From positions 62,001 through 126,000 of the forward strand of contig CAVQQQ010000001.1 in assembly GCA_963715025.1 (NCBI GenBank): a stretch of DNA of 64,000 nucleotides, written 5' to 3'. This DNA comes from DASSJT01 sp963715025 (GTDB lineage: Bacteria; Actinomycetota; Actinomycetes; Actinomycetales; Dermatophilaceae). Below the pieces are notes generated by a model. The model had not been told where the DNA came from. It ran no database searches and worked only from the letters and a program-made list of their open reading frames with translations. Positions 26,624-35,980 of this stretch are shown one piece after another. A program made the translations under genes and the position numbers. Every line of letters begins with the position of its first letter. The first letter of the stretch is position 1.

Positions 26624-27778
26624 TCAGGCCAGGTGCCGCGAGAGCCAGTCGAGCGACGTGGGCATCAGCGCCAGCCAGTCGGCGAAGTTGTGGCCGCCCT
26701 GGGGCACGAAGATGGAGTCGGCCTTGAGCGGTGGCCGCACCAGGTGAAGGAACCGTCGGGTGTCGCGCACCCCGTTGGGACCCCGCTCGGCCGTGCCGAC
26801 GGTCAGCAGCAGCGACACCGGGGGCTGCGGCTGGTGCGCGAGCAGCCACTCCGGGTTGTTGAGGTTGCGCAGCACCGAGGAGCCGCCCCACAGGTCGCCC
26901 GTCGTGTAGTCGTGGAGCGTGTGGTAGTAGCCGGAGAGGGCCACGGCCGCCGTGAAGACGTCGGAGTGCAGGAGGGCCAGCTTGACGGCGCAGTACCCGC
27001 CGGTGGAGTCGCCCATGGCGCCCCATCCGGTGGGACGAACGCGAAACGCGTGGTCGATGGCCGCCGGGACGTCCATCGCGAGGTCGGTGAGGGCCAGGGG
27101 GCCGCCGGGGACGTCGGTGCACTCGGTGTCGCGCGGCGGGGCGACCGTCGGGCGCAGCATGACCAGCACCATGGGCCGGGCGCGATGCCCCGCGATCTGC
27201 TTCAGGAGCACATCGGCGTAGCCCATGCGGTCGACCAGCGCGGTGGTGGTGCCCGGGTAGCCGGTCATGACCTCGACGCCGGGGAACTGCGTGCGCGCAT
27301 AGCGCGGCTGGAAGTACTGCGGTGGAAGGTAGACGAGGACCGGCTCGCTGATGCCGGACCGAGCCCCCTGCACCTGCACCGCCTCGATCCGACCGCGGGT
27401 GGACCACTGCGACGGCCTTGACCACGCGGCAGCGACAACGGCCGCAGGGCCGATCGTCTCGGGCGCGATCGACAGCCGGACTCGCGGGCGCCACGTGGGA
27501 CCGGAGGCGACGACCCCCGTTCCATGGACCACGGGCGTCGATCCGCTCTGCTGCCCCAGCAGCTCGCTCCACGAGCCGTAGAAGTATCCGTAGTTGTTGA
27601 TGCCGGCCGCGACCACGAGGACCGCCGTGACCTGGCAGGCCACCAGCATGGCGACCCGCTGGGCAGCCCGGGCCGGTGACGGGCCCTGCACCCGCCCCCA
27701 GAGGACCAGGGTCCCGGCCACCGCGACGACCGCGACGATGGCCAGGGTGACGACGAGTGGCCATCCCAGCAGGGGCAT
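26624..27778 (-). CDS. Membrane-anchored alpha/beta-hydrolase, esterase (PF00756) type
   Basis: The 384-residue protein starts at ATG 27778 with GGAGG 7 bases upstream. Two N-terminal membrane helices (residues ~4-28 and ~42-62) precede an extracytoplasmic hydrolase of the putative-esterase family that includes esterase D and mycolyltransferases. The nucleophile elbow is GAMGDSTGGY near residues 243-252 and the catalytic His is in PQGGHNFADW near 360-369. It resembles actinobacterial exported esterases; mycolic-acid transfer is not implied. Confidence 0.85.
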   Translation of the reverse strand: MPLLGWPLVVTLAIVAVVAVAGTLVLWGRVQGPSPARAAQRVAMLVACQVTAVLVVAAGINNYGYFYGSWSELLGQQSGSTPVVHGTGVVASGPTWRPRVRLSIAPETIGPAAVVAAAWSRPSQWSTRGRIEAVQVQGARSGISEPVLVYLPPQYFQPRYARTQFPGVEVMTGYPGTTTALVDRMGYADVLLKQIAGHRARPMVLVMLRPTVAPPRDTECTDVPGGPLALTDLAMDVPAAIDHAFRVRPTGWGAMGDSTGGYCAVKLALLHSDVFTAAVALSGYYHTLHDYTTGDLWGGSSVLRNLNNPEWLLAHQPQPPVSLLLTVGTAERGPNGVRDTRRFLHLVRPPLKADSIFVPQGGHNFADWLALMPTSLDWLSRHLA

Positions 27779-27920
27779 GATCGACCTCCGGTCTCCGCTA
27801 ACGAGACCAGAGTCTGTCGAGCACCCTAGGACTGGCTGTGTTACCGCTGGGAACTTGCTGCACGGGCCTACCGCCGGGGCGATCGGGGCTCTGCCTTCCG
27901 CCCGCGCACATACTGGTTCC

Positions 27921-28520
27921 ATGGACACCGCGGCTCGGGTCCAGGAGGCGTTCGAGGCCGTTCCCCGCACGCGGTTCCTCCGACGTCTCGAGCGGCTGCG
28001 GGCCGCAGTCGACGCGCCCCTTCCGATCGGCCACGGGCAGACCAATTCCCAGCCGACGACCGTGCGGATGATGCTCGAGCTGCTCGAGGTCCGGCCGGGA
28101 GACCGGGTCCTCGACGTGGGCTCCGGCTCCGGCTGGACCACGGCCCTGCTGGCCTGGCTGTGCGGCCCCGGAGGACGCGTGCTGGGAGTGGAGCGGGTCC
28201 CGGACCTGGTCGCCTTCGGTGCCGCCAACCTGGCCCGCTCGGGTATGCCGTGGGCTCGGGTGGAGCAGGCATATGCGGGTCAGCTCGGGGCGCCCGACCA
28301 GGGACCGTTTGACCGCATCCTGGTCTCAGCCGAGCCGGCAGAGCTGCCGAAGCAGCTGGTCGACCAGCTCGCCGAGGGCGGGCGGATGGTCATCCCGGTC
28401 CGAGGCGAGATGCAGGTGGTGGACGTCGTCGACGGTGAGACCCGGGTCCGCCGGCTGGGTGCGTTCCGGTTCGTCCCGCTGGTCGCCGACCGCCCCCTGG
28501 AGCCGGGCCCGCCCGGCTGA
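27921..28520 (+). CDS. Protein-L-isoaspartate O-methyltransferase-like protein
   Basis: The 199-residue protein matches the PCMT layout: early PRTRFL, the conserved GHGQTNSQPTTVRMMLELL (PCMT GxxQTISxPxxVAxM) near residues 38-56, SAM motif I VLDVGSGSGWTTALLA near 65-80, and FDRILVSAEP near 136. PCMT repairs isoaspartyl damage in aged proteins. The usual FD.I.VTAA is changed to SAEP, and it lacks the longer N-terminal region of E. coli Pcm, so a divergent PCMT is the careful call. Its stop lies 2 bp from that of the convergent acyl-CoA ligase. Confidence 0.82.
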   Translation: MDTAARVQEAFEAVPRTRFLRRLERLRAAVDAPLPIGHGQTNSQPTTVRMMLELLEVRPGDRVLDVGSGSGWTTALLAWLCGPGGRVLGVERVPDLVAFGAANLARSGMPWARVEQAYAGQLGAPDQGPFDRILVSAEPAELPKQLVDQLAEGGRMVIPVRGEMQVVDVVDGETRVRRLGAFRFVPLVADRPLEPGPPG

Positions 28521-28522
28521 GG

Positions 28523-30379
28523 TCAGCTGCTGTAGTGGGCATCCAGGCGGTCGGAGAACTTCTCGCTGACCACCTTGCGGCGCAGTTTGAGCGACGGTGT
28601 GAGCTCGCCTTCCTCGACGGACAGGTCCCGCTCCAGGATGGTGAACTTCTTGACCGTCTCCCAGCGGTTGAGTCCCGAGTTGAGCTGGTCGATGTAGCCC
28701 TGGACCATTTCGCGGGCCTCCGGCGACGTCACGATCTCGGCGTAGCTCTTGTCGCCCATGCCGTGGGACTGGGCCCACGGCATGATCGCCTCGGCGTCGA
28801 GCGTGACCAGGGCGGAGACGAAGTTGCGCTCGGCGCCGTAGACGACGAACTGGCTCACGTACGGGCAGAGGCCCTTGAACGTCGACTCGATGATCGAGGG
28901 TGCGATGTACTTGCCGCCGGAGGTCTTGAACAGGTCCTTCTTCCGGTCGGTGATGCGCAGGAAGCCCCGCTCGTCGAGCTCGCCGATGTCACCGGTGTGG
29001 AACCAGCCGTCCACGTCGAGAACGTCGGTGGTCGCCACCGGGTTGTTGTGGTAGCCCTCCATGATGCCGGGGCCGCGCAGAAGGACCTCGCCGTCCTCGG
29101 CGATCTTGACCTCGGTGCCGGGGATCGCCCAGCCGACGGTGCCGACCCGGTAGGCCCGCACCCGGTTGACGAAGGCGGCTGAGCTCGACTCGGTGAGGCC
29201 GTAGCCCTCGGCGATGCGGAGCCCGACCGAGTCGAACCAGCGCGCGATGTCGGGGTTGAGGGCGGCTGAGCCGGAGATGAAGAACCGGATCCGCCCCCCG
29301 AATCGCTGGCGCACCTTGCTGAGGACCAGTCTGTCGGCCAGCCCGTACTGGCCAGCAAGCAGACCTGTGGGCGCGCGTCCCTCGGCCCGCAGCGCCGACA
29401 CCTGGGCCCCCACACCTGTCGCCCAGTCGAAGAGCCTGGCCTTCACGCCCCCCTCCTCGCGCACCATCATCGTGATCCGGCCGTAGGCCTTCTCGAAGAT
29501 GCGCGGCGCAGCGCCCATGAACGTCGGCTTCACGACCGCAAGGTTGTCGACGATGCGGTCGATGCGGCCGTCGATCGCCGTCGCGAAGCCGATCTGGAGC
29601 GGCAGGACGAGGAGCTGCTTGCCGAAGACGTGGGCCAGCGGCAGCCAGAGGTACTGGAGGTCCTGGTCGTTGAGGATGTCGATCGCGGCGCACGCGGCGC
29701 CCTGGTAGCTCCAGGTGTCATGCAGGAGCCGCACGCCCTTGGGGCGCCCCGTGGTGCCCGAGGTGTAGATGATCGTGGCGAGCTGGCTGGGCTGGGTGGC
29801 GTCGATGCGGTCGTCGACGGCGCTCGGATTGCGCTCCAGGAGCGATGTACCGAGCTTCTCGAGGTCGTCGAGGGAGATGACCCAGTCGCCGTCGGGTGTC
29901 CCGTCGAAGGTGACGACCTTGATCACGCTGGGGATCTCGCGGCGGCGCTCCCGCAGCTTGGCGATCTGGTCGTCGTCCTCGGCGAACACCACGCGGCTCG
30001 AGGAGTCGGACAGGATGTACGCCACGTCGTCGGCCATGGTTGTCGGGTAGATGGTCGTGGTCGCGCCGCCCGCGCACATGACTGCCAGGTCGGCAAGGGC
30101 CCACTCGAAGCGGGTGCCGGAGGCGATGGCCACGCGCTGTTCGGGCTCGATGCCGAGGGCCATCAGGCCGGCGGCGAGGCGATACGCCCGCTCGCGCGCC
30201 TCAGCCCAGGTCACCTCGACCCAGTCGTCGCCCTGGGCGTAGAGGTAGGCCGTACGATCGGGCGAGATCTCCACCCGGGTGCGGAACAGGTGTCCGACGC
30301 TGGGTGCACGGTCGGCGAGCACCGCCGGGTTGATGGGCTCGTCCTGCGGGGTGTGGAACTGGGGCAGCACCGGGTCCAT
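28523..30379 (-). CDS. Long-chain fatty acid--CoA ligase (AMP-dependent)
   Basis: The 618-residue ANL-superfamily enzyme activates fatty acids through an acyl-adenylate. Visible motifs are the P-loop IIYTSGTTGRPKG near residues 196-208, GYGLTESS near 400, the ATP-contacting Asp in WFHTGDIG near 462, and ITDRKKDLFKTSGGKYI near 475-491 (A8 hinge). The catalytic Lys is in LTPSLKLRRK near the C-terminus. It resembles the FadD15/long-chain group. The start chosen is ATG 30379 with GAGGAT upstream; the frame continues upstream only as antisense to ribF. Confidence 0.93.
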   Translation of the reverse strand: MDPVLPQFHTPQDEPINPAVLADRAPSVGHLFRTRVEISPDRTAYLYAQGDDWVEVTWAEARERAYRLAAGLMALGIEPEQRVAIASGTRFEWALADLAVMCAGGATTTIYPTTMADDVAYILSDSSSRVVFAEDDDQIAKLRERRREIPSVIKVVTFDGTPDGDWVISLDDLEKLGTSLLERNPSAVDDRIDATQPSQLATIIYTSGTTGRPKGVRLLHDTWSYQGAACAAIDILNDQDLQYLWLPLAHVFGKQLLVLPLQIGFATAIDGRIDRIVDNLAVVKPTFMGAAPRIFEKAYGRITMMVREEGGVKARLFDWATGVGAQVSALRAEGRAPTGLLAGQYGLADRLVLSKVRQRFGGRIRFFISGSAALNPDIARWFDSVGLRIAEGYGLTESSSAAFVNRVRAYRVGTVGWAIPGTEVKIAEDGEVLLRGPGIMEGYHNNPVATTDVLDVDGWFHTGDIGELDERGFLRITDRKKDLFKTSGGKYIAPSIIESTFKGLCPYVSQFVVYGAERNFVSALVTLDAEAIMPWAQSHGMGDKSYAEIVTSPEAREMVQGYIDQLNSGLNRWETVKKFTILERDLSVEEGELTPSLKLRRKVVSEKFSDRLDAHYSS

Positions 30380-30540
30380 TCGGCATCCTCGTCGTCGAGT
30401 GGCTTTGCGGGGATTGTGCCCCACTGGCGGGTAGAGCGCGCACTTGCTGAGCGAAATTGTGCGCGGTTCGTTGTGACCTACGGCACAGCACACCCCTGTG
30501 ACTGCCGCCTGCGTACGCGCGGGCGCACCGTCAACGGACG

Positions 30541-31503
30541 CTACGACGGCACGGGCGTGGCCAGCACCTGTCGGCAGCGCGCCACGTCGTCGGCCATGGC
30601 GAGGAGCAGGTCGTCGATCGAGTCGAAGCGCAGGGTGGGCCGGATCCGCTCGACGAACTCGACAGTCACGCTCTCGTCGTAGAGTTCGAGGTCGGTGCGG
30701 TCGAGCACGTAGGCCTCTACGGTCCGGACGAGGTCGCCGAACGTGGGGTTCGTGCCCACCGAGATCGCCGCCGGGAGGGTCCGGTCGGGCGCCTCGGGGG
30801 GCAGGTCCCGCCGGGTGAGCCACCCGGCATACACGCCGTCGGCGGGGACGAGTCCCAGGGACTCGCTGCTGAGGTTGGCCGTCGGGTAGCCCAGGTCGCG
30901 ACCACGGTGGTGACCATGCACCACCGCGCCGGTGACCCGGTGCGGTCGGCCGAGGATGCGGGCCGCGTCGGCCACCTCGCCCGCGGCCAGATGGGCTCGG
31001 ACCGCCGAGGAGGACCACCTCTCGGTGTCGCCCATGTCCGCGAGCGTGATCACCTCGAAGCCGTACTGCTCGCCCAGTTGGCGCAGCAGCGCGACGTCCC
31101 CGGTATAGCCGCGCCCGAACCCGCGGGTGTCCTCCCCGACGACCAGGGCCTTGGCTTGGAGCGTCTCGACGAAGGTGCGGCGGACGAACTCCTCGGGAGT
31201 CTGGTTGGCGAACTCCCGGGTGAACTCCAGGACGAGCACGCCGTCGATGCCGGTGCCCGCGAGCAGCTCGTCGCGCAGTGGCCCCGGCGAGATGAGCTGC
31301 TGTCCCCGCTCCGGGTGGATCACCACCACGGGGTGCGGCTCGAAGGTCACGGCGACAGCCGGAAGCCCGCGCGCCCGACCCGCCGCCACCAGCTCGGTCA
31401 GGATGGCCCGGTGGCCCAGGTGGACGCCGTCGAAGTTGCCGAACGTCGCCACGCAGGGGCGCAGGGACTCGGGGGTCTGGGCGGGGTCTGACCAGCGGTG
31501 CAC
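30541..31503 (-). CDS. ribF: Bifunctional riboflavin kinase/FAD synthetase
   Basis: The 320-residue protein has an N-terminal nucleotidyltransferase (FMN adenylyltransferase) domain with TFGNFDGVHLGHRAIL near residues 20-35 and WSSSAVRAHLAAG near 163-175. The C-terminal riboflavin kinase domain carries GRPHRVTGAVVHGHHRGRDL (given in part) and GYPTANL near 207-213. It makes FMN and FAD, relevant here because several flavoproteins are encoded nearby. It is the last gene of the rimP-to-ribF cluster, 9 bp after truB. Confidence 0.96.
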   Translation of the reverse strand: MHRWSDPAQTPESLRPCVATFGNFDGVHLGHRAILTELVAAGRARGLPAVAVTFEPHPVVVIHPERGQQLISPGPLRDELLAGTGIDGVLVLEFTREFANQTPEEFVRRTFVETLQAKALVVGEDTRGFGRGYTGDVALLRQLGEQYGFEVITLADMGDTERWSSSAVRAHLAAGEVADAARILGRPHRVTGAVVHGHHRGRDLGYPTANLSSESLGLVPADGVYAGWLTRRDLPPEAPDRTLPAAISVGTNPTFGDLVRTVEAYVLDRTDLELYDESVTVEFVERIRPTLRFDSIDDLLLAMADDVARCRQVLATPVPS

Positions 31504-31512
31504 GCGGACACT

Positions 31513-32430
31513 CTACGAACCCGCCGGTGCGAACACGACGTGCGACCTGGCGTTGTGAGCCGATTCATCGAGCATGGCGACCAGCGTCCCGTCGGGCGCG
31601 AACGCTGCGACCGGTTCGCGCCGACCGGACTGCGCGGAGGGAATCCGCTGCCCGTAGCCGAGGGCGCGGGCCTCGTCCGCGGTCAGCTCCCGCACCGGGA
31701 ACGCAGCCCGCGCAGCCTCGGCCAAGGGGATCACCGGGATCGGGTCGCCGGCCTTCTCCGCAGCTGCCAAGTCGGCGAGGGAGTAGGCCTGGTCGAGCGT
31801 GAACCGTCCCACGCGGGTGCGCCGCAGCCGGGTGAGGTGGCCGCCGGTGCCCAAGGCGGCACCGAGGTCACGGGCCAGGGCCCGCACGTAGGTCCCCGAG
31901 GAGACGGTCACCTCGACCTCCAGGTCCAGCAGGGGTATGCCGTCGGCAGCCTCGCTGCGGATCTCCAGGACGTCGAACCGCCGCACCGTCACCGGCCGCG
32001 CCGGGAGGGCCACCTCGTGACCAGAGCGGACGCGGGCATAGGACGGCTCACCGGCGATCTTGACCGCGCTGACGGCGCTGGGCACCTGCTGGATGTCGCC
32101 GGTGAGGGCTCCGACCACCCGGAGCACGTCCGCCTCCGTCACGCCGGCGACTCCTGCCGCCTCGGTTACCTCCCCCTCGGCGTCGTCGGTCAGGGTCGAC
32201 TGACCGAGGCGGATGGTGGCCGCGTACGCCTTGTCGGCTCCGACCAGGAACGTGAGGAGTCGGGTGGCGCGCCCGATGCCGAGCACGAGGATGCCCGTCG
32301 CCATGGGGTCGAGGGTGCCGGCGTGGCCGACCTTGCGGGTGCCGCAGATCCGCCGCGATCGGGCCACGACGTCGTGGCTCGTCCAGCCCTGCGGCTTGTC
32401 GACGACGAGCAGGCCGTCAGGCGCGCTCAT
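31513..32430 (-). CDS. truB: tRNA pseudouridine-55 synthase
   Basis: The 305-residue enzyme makes pseudouridine 55 in the tRNA T-loop. It opens with GLLVVDKPQGWTSHDVV, and the catalytic Asp lies in KVGHAGTLDPMATGIL near residues 34-49. YVRALARDLG near 175 is the conserved substrate-contact helix. The start is ATG 32430, 14 bp inside the rbfA 3' end. One codon pair in DGIPLL is written GGC ATA, the rarest Ile codon in such DNA, because a GTATGCCG copy lies there. Confidence 0.96.
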   Translation of the reverse strand: MSAPDGLLVVDKPQGWTSHDVVARSRRICGTRKVGHAGTLDPMATGILVLGIGRATRLLTFLVGADKAYAATIRLGQSTLTDDAEGEVTEAAGVAGVTEADVLRVVGALTGDIQQVPSAVSAVKIAGEPSYARVRSGHEVALPARPVTVRRFDVLEIRSEAADGIPLLDLEVEVTVSSGTYVRALARDLGAALGTGGHLTRLRRTRVGRFTLDQAYSLADLAAAEKAGDPIPVIPLAEAARAAFPVRELTADEARALGYGQRIPSAQSGRREPVAAFAPDGTLVAMLDESAHNARSHVVFAPAGS

Positions 32431-32908
32431 CGTGGTCGTGCCCGGCCCGTGGGTGCTCGGCTCGCTCGCCCCCGTCCTCGGCCTCGTCGGCCTCAGGCCG
32501 CCGGTAGGGGTCGGATTCGCCGGCGTACTTCGCCGAGGCGGCGACCGCCGCCACGGCGGCATCTCGCTGCCGAGCCTCCTTGAGCAGCTCGTCCAGGTGG
32601 GCTGCGGTCTCGGGGATCGCGTCGGCGAAGAACTCGAGGGTGGGAGTCAGGCGGATGCCGATCTGCTTGCCGACGAAGGACCGCAGCTTGCCCTTGTGCC
32701 TCTCCAGGATGGCCGCCGTTCGATCGCGCTGGGCCTCGTCGCCGAACACGGTGTAGAAGAGCGACGCGTGCTGCAGGTCGTTGGTGACCCGAACGTCGGT
32801 GACCGTCACGAACCCAAGGTCGGGGTCCTTGACGAGCTGGTGGAGGTTGGCGGCGACGACGACCTTGATGCGATCGGCGACCTTTCGCGCGCGTGCGGCA
32901 TCAGCCAT
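32417..32908 (-). CDS. rbfA: 30S ribosome-binding factor RbfA
   Basis: The 163-residue KH-fold protein assists late 30S maturation. Family features are ARARKVADRIKVVVAANL near residues 5-22, the DPDLGFVTVTDVRVTNDL region near 30-47 and VGKQIGIRLTPTLEFF near 90-105. The C-terminal ~45 residues are an acidic, His-containing tail. The ATG at 32908 is preceded by AGGAG. It overlaps truB by 14 bp and follows infB after 123 bp holding the 17-bp inverted repeat. Confidence 0.95.
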   Translation of the reverse strand: MADAARARKVADRIKVVVAANLHQLVKDPDLGFVTVTDVRVTNDLQHASLFYTVFGDEAQRDRTAAILERHKGKLRSFVGKQIGIRLTPTLEFFADAIPETAAHLDELLKEARQRDAAVAAVAASAKYAGESDPYRRPEADEAEDGGERAEHPRAGHDHDERA

Positions 32909-32940
32909 GGGGTCTCCTGTCGGGTGTGGTCCTGGGACCG

Positions 32941-32976
32941 ACGGTATGCCGCGTGGCTGGCCACGCGGCATACCGT
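32941..32976. terminator. Perfect 17-bp inverted repeat made of two GGTATGCCG motifs
   Basis: Arms ACGGTATGCCGCGTGGC (32941-32957) and GCCACGCGGCATACCGT (32960-32976) are perfectly complementary, separated by TG. It lies between infB and rbfA at a terminator or attenuator position. Each arm carries one copy of the dispersed motif in opposite orientation, as uptake sequences do at terminators in Neisseria. Confidence 0.7.
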
Positions 32977-33031
32977 GCAGTCGTCTCCTGGGTGGCCGAC
33001 CCGCGCCCGAAGCGCGGGCCGGCTCCTCGGC

Positions 33032-35914
33032 TCAGGCGCGCGGCTTCTCGCGCATCTCGTAGGTCGCGATGAGGTCGCCGATCTGCAGGTCGTTGAACGA
33101 GCCCAGGTTGATGCCGCACTCGAAGCCCTCGCGGACCTCGGTGACGTCATCCTTGAACCGCCGCAGACCGGTGATCTCGACGTTCTCGCTGACCACCACG
33201 CCATTGCGGGTGATGCGGGCCCGGGCACCGCGCTTGATCTCGCCCGAGCGGACGATCGAGCCGGCGATGTTGCCGAACTTGCTGGAGCGGAAGATCTCGC
33301 GGATCTCGGCGGTGCCGAGCTCGACCTCCTCGAACTCCGGCTTCAGCATGCCCTTGAGCGCCGCCTCGACCTCCTCGATGGCCTGGTAGATCACCGAGTA
33401 GTAGCGGATCTCGACCCCCTCGCGCTCGGCGTACTCGGCGTTCTGGCCCTCGGCCCGCACGTTGTAGCCGATGATGACCGCGTCGGAGGCCATCGCGAGG
33501 TTGATGTTGTTCATCGTGATCGCACCGACGCCACGGTCGATGATCCGCAGGTCGACCTCGTCGCCCACGTCGATCTGGAGCAAGGCGTCCTCGAGCGCCT
33601 CGACCGAGCCCGACACGTCACCCTTGAGGATGAGGTTGAGGGTCTCGACCTTGCCCGCCGCGAGGGCCTCGTTGAGGTCCTCCAGCGAGATGCGCTTGCG
33701 GGCCTTCGCCAGGGAGGCCTGGCGGTCGGCGGCCTCGCGCTTCTCGGCGATCTGGCGCGCGGTGCGATCGTCCGGTGCCACCACGAAGGTGTCACCGGCG
33801 CGCGGCACCGAGGACAGGCCGAGCACCTGAACCGGGCGCGAGGGCGTGGCCTCCTTCACGTTCTTGCCGTGCTCGTCGAGCATGGCGCGCACGCGGCCAT
33901 GAGCGCTACCGGTGACGATGGCGTCGCCCACCCGCAGGGTGCCGGTCTGCACCAGCACTGTCGCGGTTGCGCCGCGGCCACGGTCGAGGTTGGCCTCGAT
34001 GGCCACACCTCGAGCATCGCGGTGCGGGTTGGCCCGCAGGTCGAGAGCCGCGTCAGCGGTGAGGAGGACAGCCTCCAGCAGCTGGTCGATGTTCAGGCCC
34101 TGCTTGGCCGAGACGTCGACGAACATCGTGTCGCCGCCGTACTCCTCCGCCACGAGGTTGTACTCGGTCAGCTGCTGGCGCACCTTGGCCGGGTTGGCAC
34201 CGTCGACGTCGATCTTGTTGACCGCGACGACAATCGGCACTTCGGCCGCCTGGGCGTGGTTGAGCGCCTCGATGGTCTGCGGCATCACGCCGTCGTCGGC
34301 AGCGACCACGAGGATCGCGATGTCGGTGACCTTCGCACCTCGGGCACGCATCGCGGTGAACGCCTCGTGGCCCGGGGTGTCGATGAACGTGATCGGCCGG
34401 TCGACGCCCTCGTGCATCTTGTGCACCTGATAGGCACCGATGTGCTGGGTGATGCCCCCGGCCTCGCTCGCGGCGACGTCCTCGTTGCGGATGGCGTCGA
34501 GGAGACGGGTCTTGCCGTGGTCGACGTGGCCCATGACGGTCACGACCGGAGGCCGCGGCTCGAGGTCCTCGTCGTCCTCGGACCCGATGCCGGTCTCGAG
34601 GTCGATGTGGAAGGAGTCGAAGAGCTCGCGCTCCTCCTCCTCCGGGGACACCACCTGGATGTCGTAGCCCAGTTCCGCGCCGAGCACCTTGAAGGTGTCC
34701 TCGTCCAGGGACTGGGTGGCCGTGGCCATTTCCCCGAGGTGGAACAGCACGGTCACCAGCGAGCCGGGGTTCGCGTTGATCTTGTCAGCGAACTCGCTCA
34801 GCGAGGAGCCACGGCGGACCCGGATGACGGTGGAGCCATCGCCGCGGGGAACCGTCACACCGCCCAACGACGGCGCCTGCATCTGCTCGAACTCCTGGCG
34901 CTTCGCCCGCTTGGACTTGCGCCCGCGCACCGGTCGGCCACCGCCGCGGCCGAACGCACCCTGGGTGCCACCACGGCCACCGGGACCACCGCCGCGGCCA
35001 CCGAAGCCGCCGCCACCGCCGGGACGGCCGGCGAAGCCGCCGCCACCGCCGGGGCCACCACCGGGCCGGGCACCGCCCGGACCACCGGGACGGCCACCCC
35101 GGGCCGGGCGCTCGCCCGGACGGCCGACCGCACTGCGGTCGGGCATCATGCCGGGGCTGGGCCGCGGACCCCCTGGTCGAGGCCCTCCCGGACCAGCCGT
35201 CCCGCCCGGGCGGGGAGCCGGACGGCTCTGCGGACGCGGCATGCCCTGGCTGGGCGCGAACGGGTTGTTGCCGGGACGCGGCACGGCGTCGCCGCGGCCT
35301 GCGCCGCCGTCACGGCCGGTGCGCATGCCCTGGCTGGGTGCGAACGGGTTGTTGCCCGGGCGCGGTCCACCCGGGCGGGGGGCACCGGGGCGTGGGCCGG
35401 GGGACGCCGGACGCGGCCCCGCGGGACCGGGCCGGCGGCCCTCACGGGCAGCGGGAGCGGCCGGCGCCTCGGGCTGGCGCGGCGCAGGCCGCGGGCCGGG
35501 GGTCGGGGCCCCACGGCGCTCGGCTGGGGCCGGTGCCACAGGAGCGGGACCGGCGGGCGCTGCAGCAGCCGGAGCGATGGGCGCTGCCGAGGCAGCCGCT
35601 GCCGGCTGGGCTGCAGGTGCCGGCTGGGCAGCCGGCGCTTGCGGTGCGGTGGCCGGAGCCGCAGGCGCAGAGGCCTTCTCGGCGGCGGGCGGCGGCTTCC
35701 TGGCCGGTGCCTGCTTCGCCGCGGCGGGCGCGGCAGCGCTGCCGCCTCCCCGAAGTTCCTGGGGAAAGTTCTCTTTGATCTTGCGGACGACCGGGGGTTC
35801 GATCGTCGACGATGCGGAGCGGACGAACTCGCCCTGCTCCTTCAGGTGGTTGAGCAGCGTTTTGCTCTCCACGCCGAGCTCCTTGGCGAGCTCGTAGACA
35901 CGGACCTTTGCCAC
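33032..35914 (-). CDS. infB: Translation initiation factor IF-2
   Basis: The 960-residue GTPase places fMet-tRNA on the 30S subunit. It begins AKVRVYELAKELGVESKTLL (IF2_N), followed by a ~330-residue Pro/Gly/Ala/Arg-rich linker containing a duplicated PRPGNNPFAPSQGM segment. The G domain starts near residue 455 with GHVDHGKT (G1), DTPGHEAF (G3) and NKID (G4), followed by domains II-IV. The start codon is GTG 35914 behind GGAG. The long linker is typical of actinobacterial IF-2. Confidence 0.97.
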   Translation of the reverse strand: MAKVRVYELAKELGVESKTLLNHLKEQGEFVRSASSTIEPPVVRKIKENFPQELRGGGSAAAPAAAKQAPARKPPPAAEKASAPAAPATAPQAPAAQPAPAAQPAAAASAAPIAPAAAAPAGPAPVAPAPAERRGAPTPGPRPAPRQPEAPAAPAAREGRRPGPAGPRPASPGPRPGAPRPGGPRPGNNPFAPSQGMRTGRDGGAGRGDAVPRPGNNPFAPSQGMPRPQSRPAPRPGGTAGPGGPRPGGPRPSPGMMPDRSAVGRPGERPARGGRPGGPGGARPGGGPGGGGGFAGRPGGGGGFGGRGGGPGGRGGTQGAFGRGGGRPVRGRKSKRAKRQEFEQMQAPSLGGVTVPRGDGSTVIRVRRGSSLSEFADKINANPGSLVTVLFHLGEMATATQSLDEDTFKVLGAELGYDIQVVSPEEEERELFDSFHIDLETGIGSEDDEDLEPRPPVVTVMGHVDHGKTRLLDAIRNEDVAASEAGGITQHIGAYQVHKMHEGVDRPITFIDTPGHEAFTAMRARGAKVTDIAILVVAADDGVMPQTIEALNHAQAAEVPIVVAVNKIDVDGANPAKVRQQLTEYNLVAEEYGGDTMFVDVSAKQGLNIDQLLEAVLLTADAALDLRANPHRDARGVAIEANLDRGRGATATVLVQTGTLRVGDAIVTGSAHGRVRAMLDEHGKNVKEATPSRPVQVLGLSSVPRAGDTFVVAPDDRTARQIAEKREAADRQASLAKARKRISLEDLNEALAAGKVETLNLILKGDVSGSVEALEDALLQIDVGDEVDLRIIDRGVGAITMNNINLAMASDAVIIGYNVRAEGQNAEYAEREGVEIRYYSVIYQAIEEVEAALKGMLKPEFEEVELGTAEIREIFRSSKFGNIAGSIVRSGEIKRGARARITRNGVVVSENVEITGLRRFKDDVTEVREGFECGINLGSFNDLQIGDLIATYEMREKPRA

Positions 35915-35980
35915 GTTTCTCCTGTCTGTGGTCCGCGTCAGGGTGGACAGGCGCGGACCGTCGTTACGGCTGGGTGATGC

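Noticed and set aside
32213..35977. A very long open frame (over 1200 codons) on the plus strand opposite infB
   Set aside because: It mirrors infB, whose protein is unmistakable IF-2. High GC keeps the antisense frame open, and its product has no recognisable domain or proper start.
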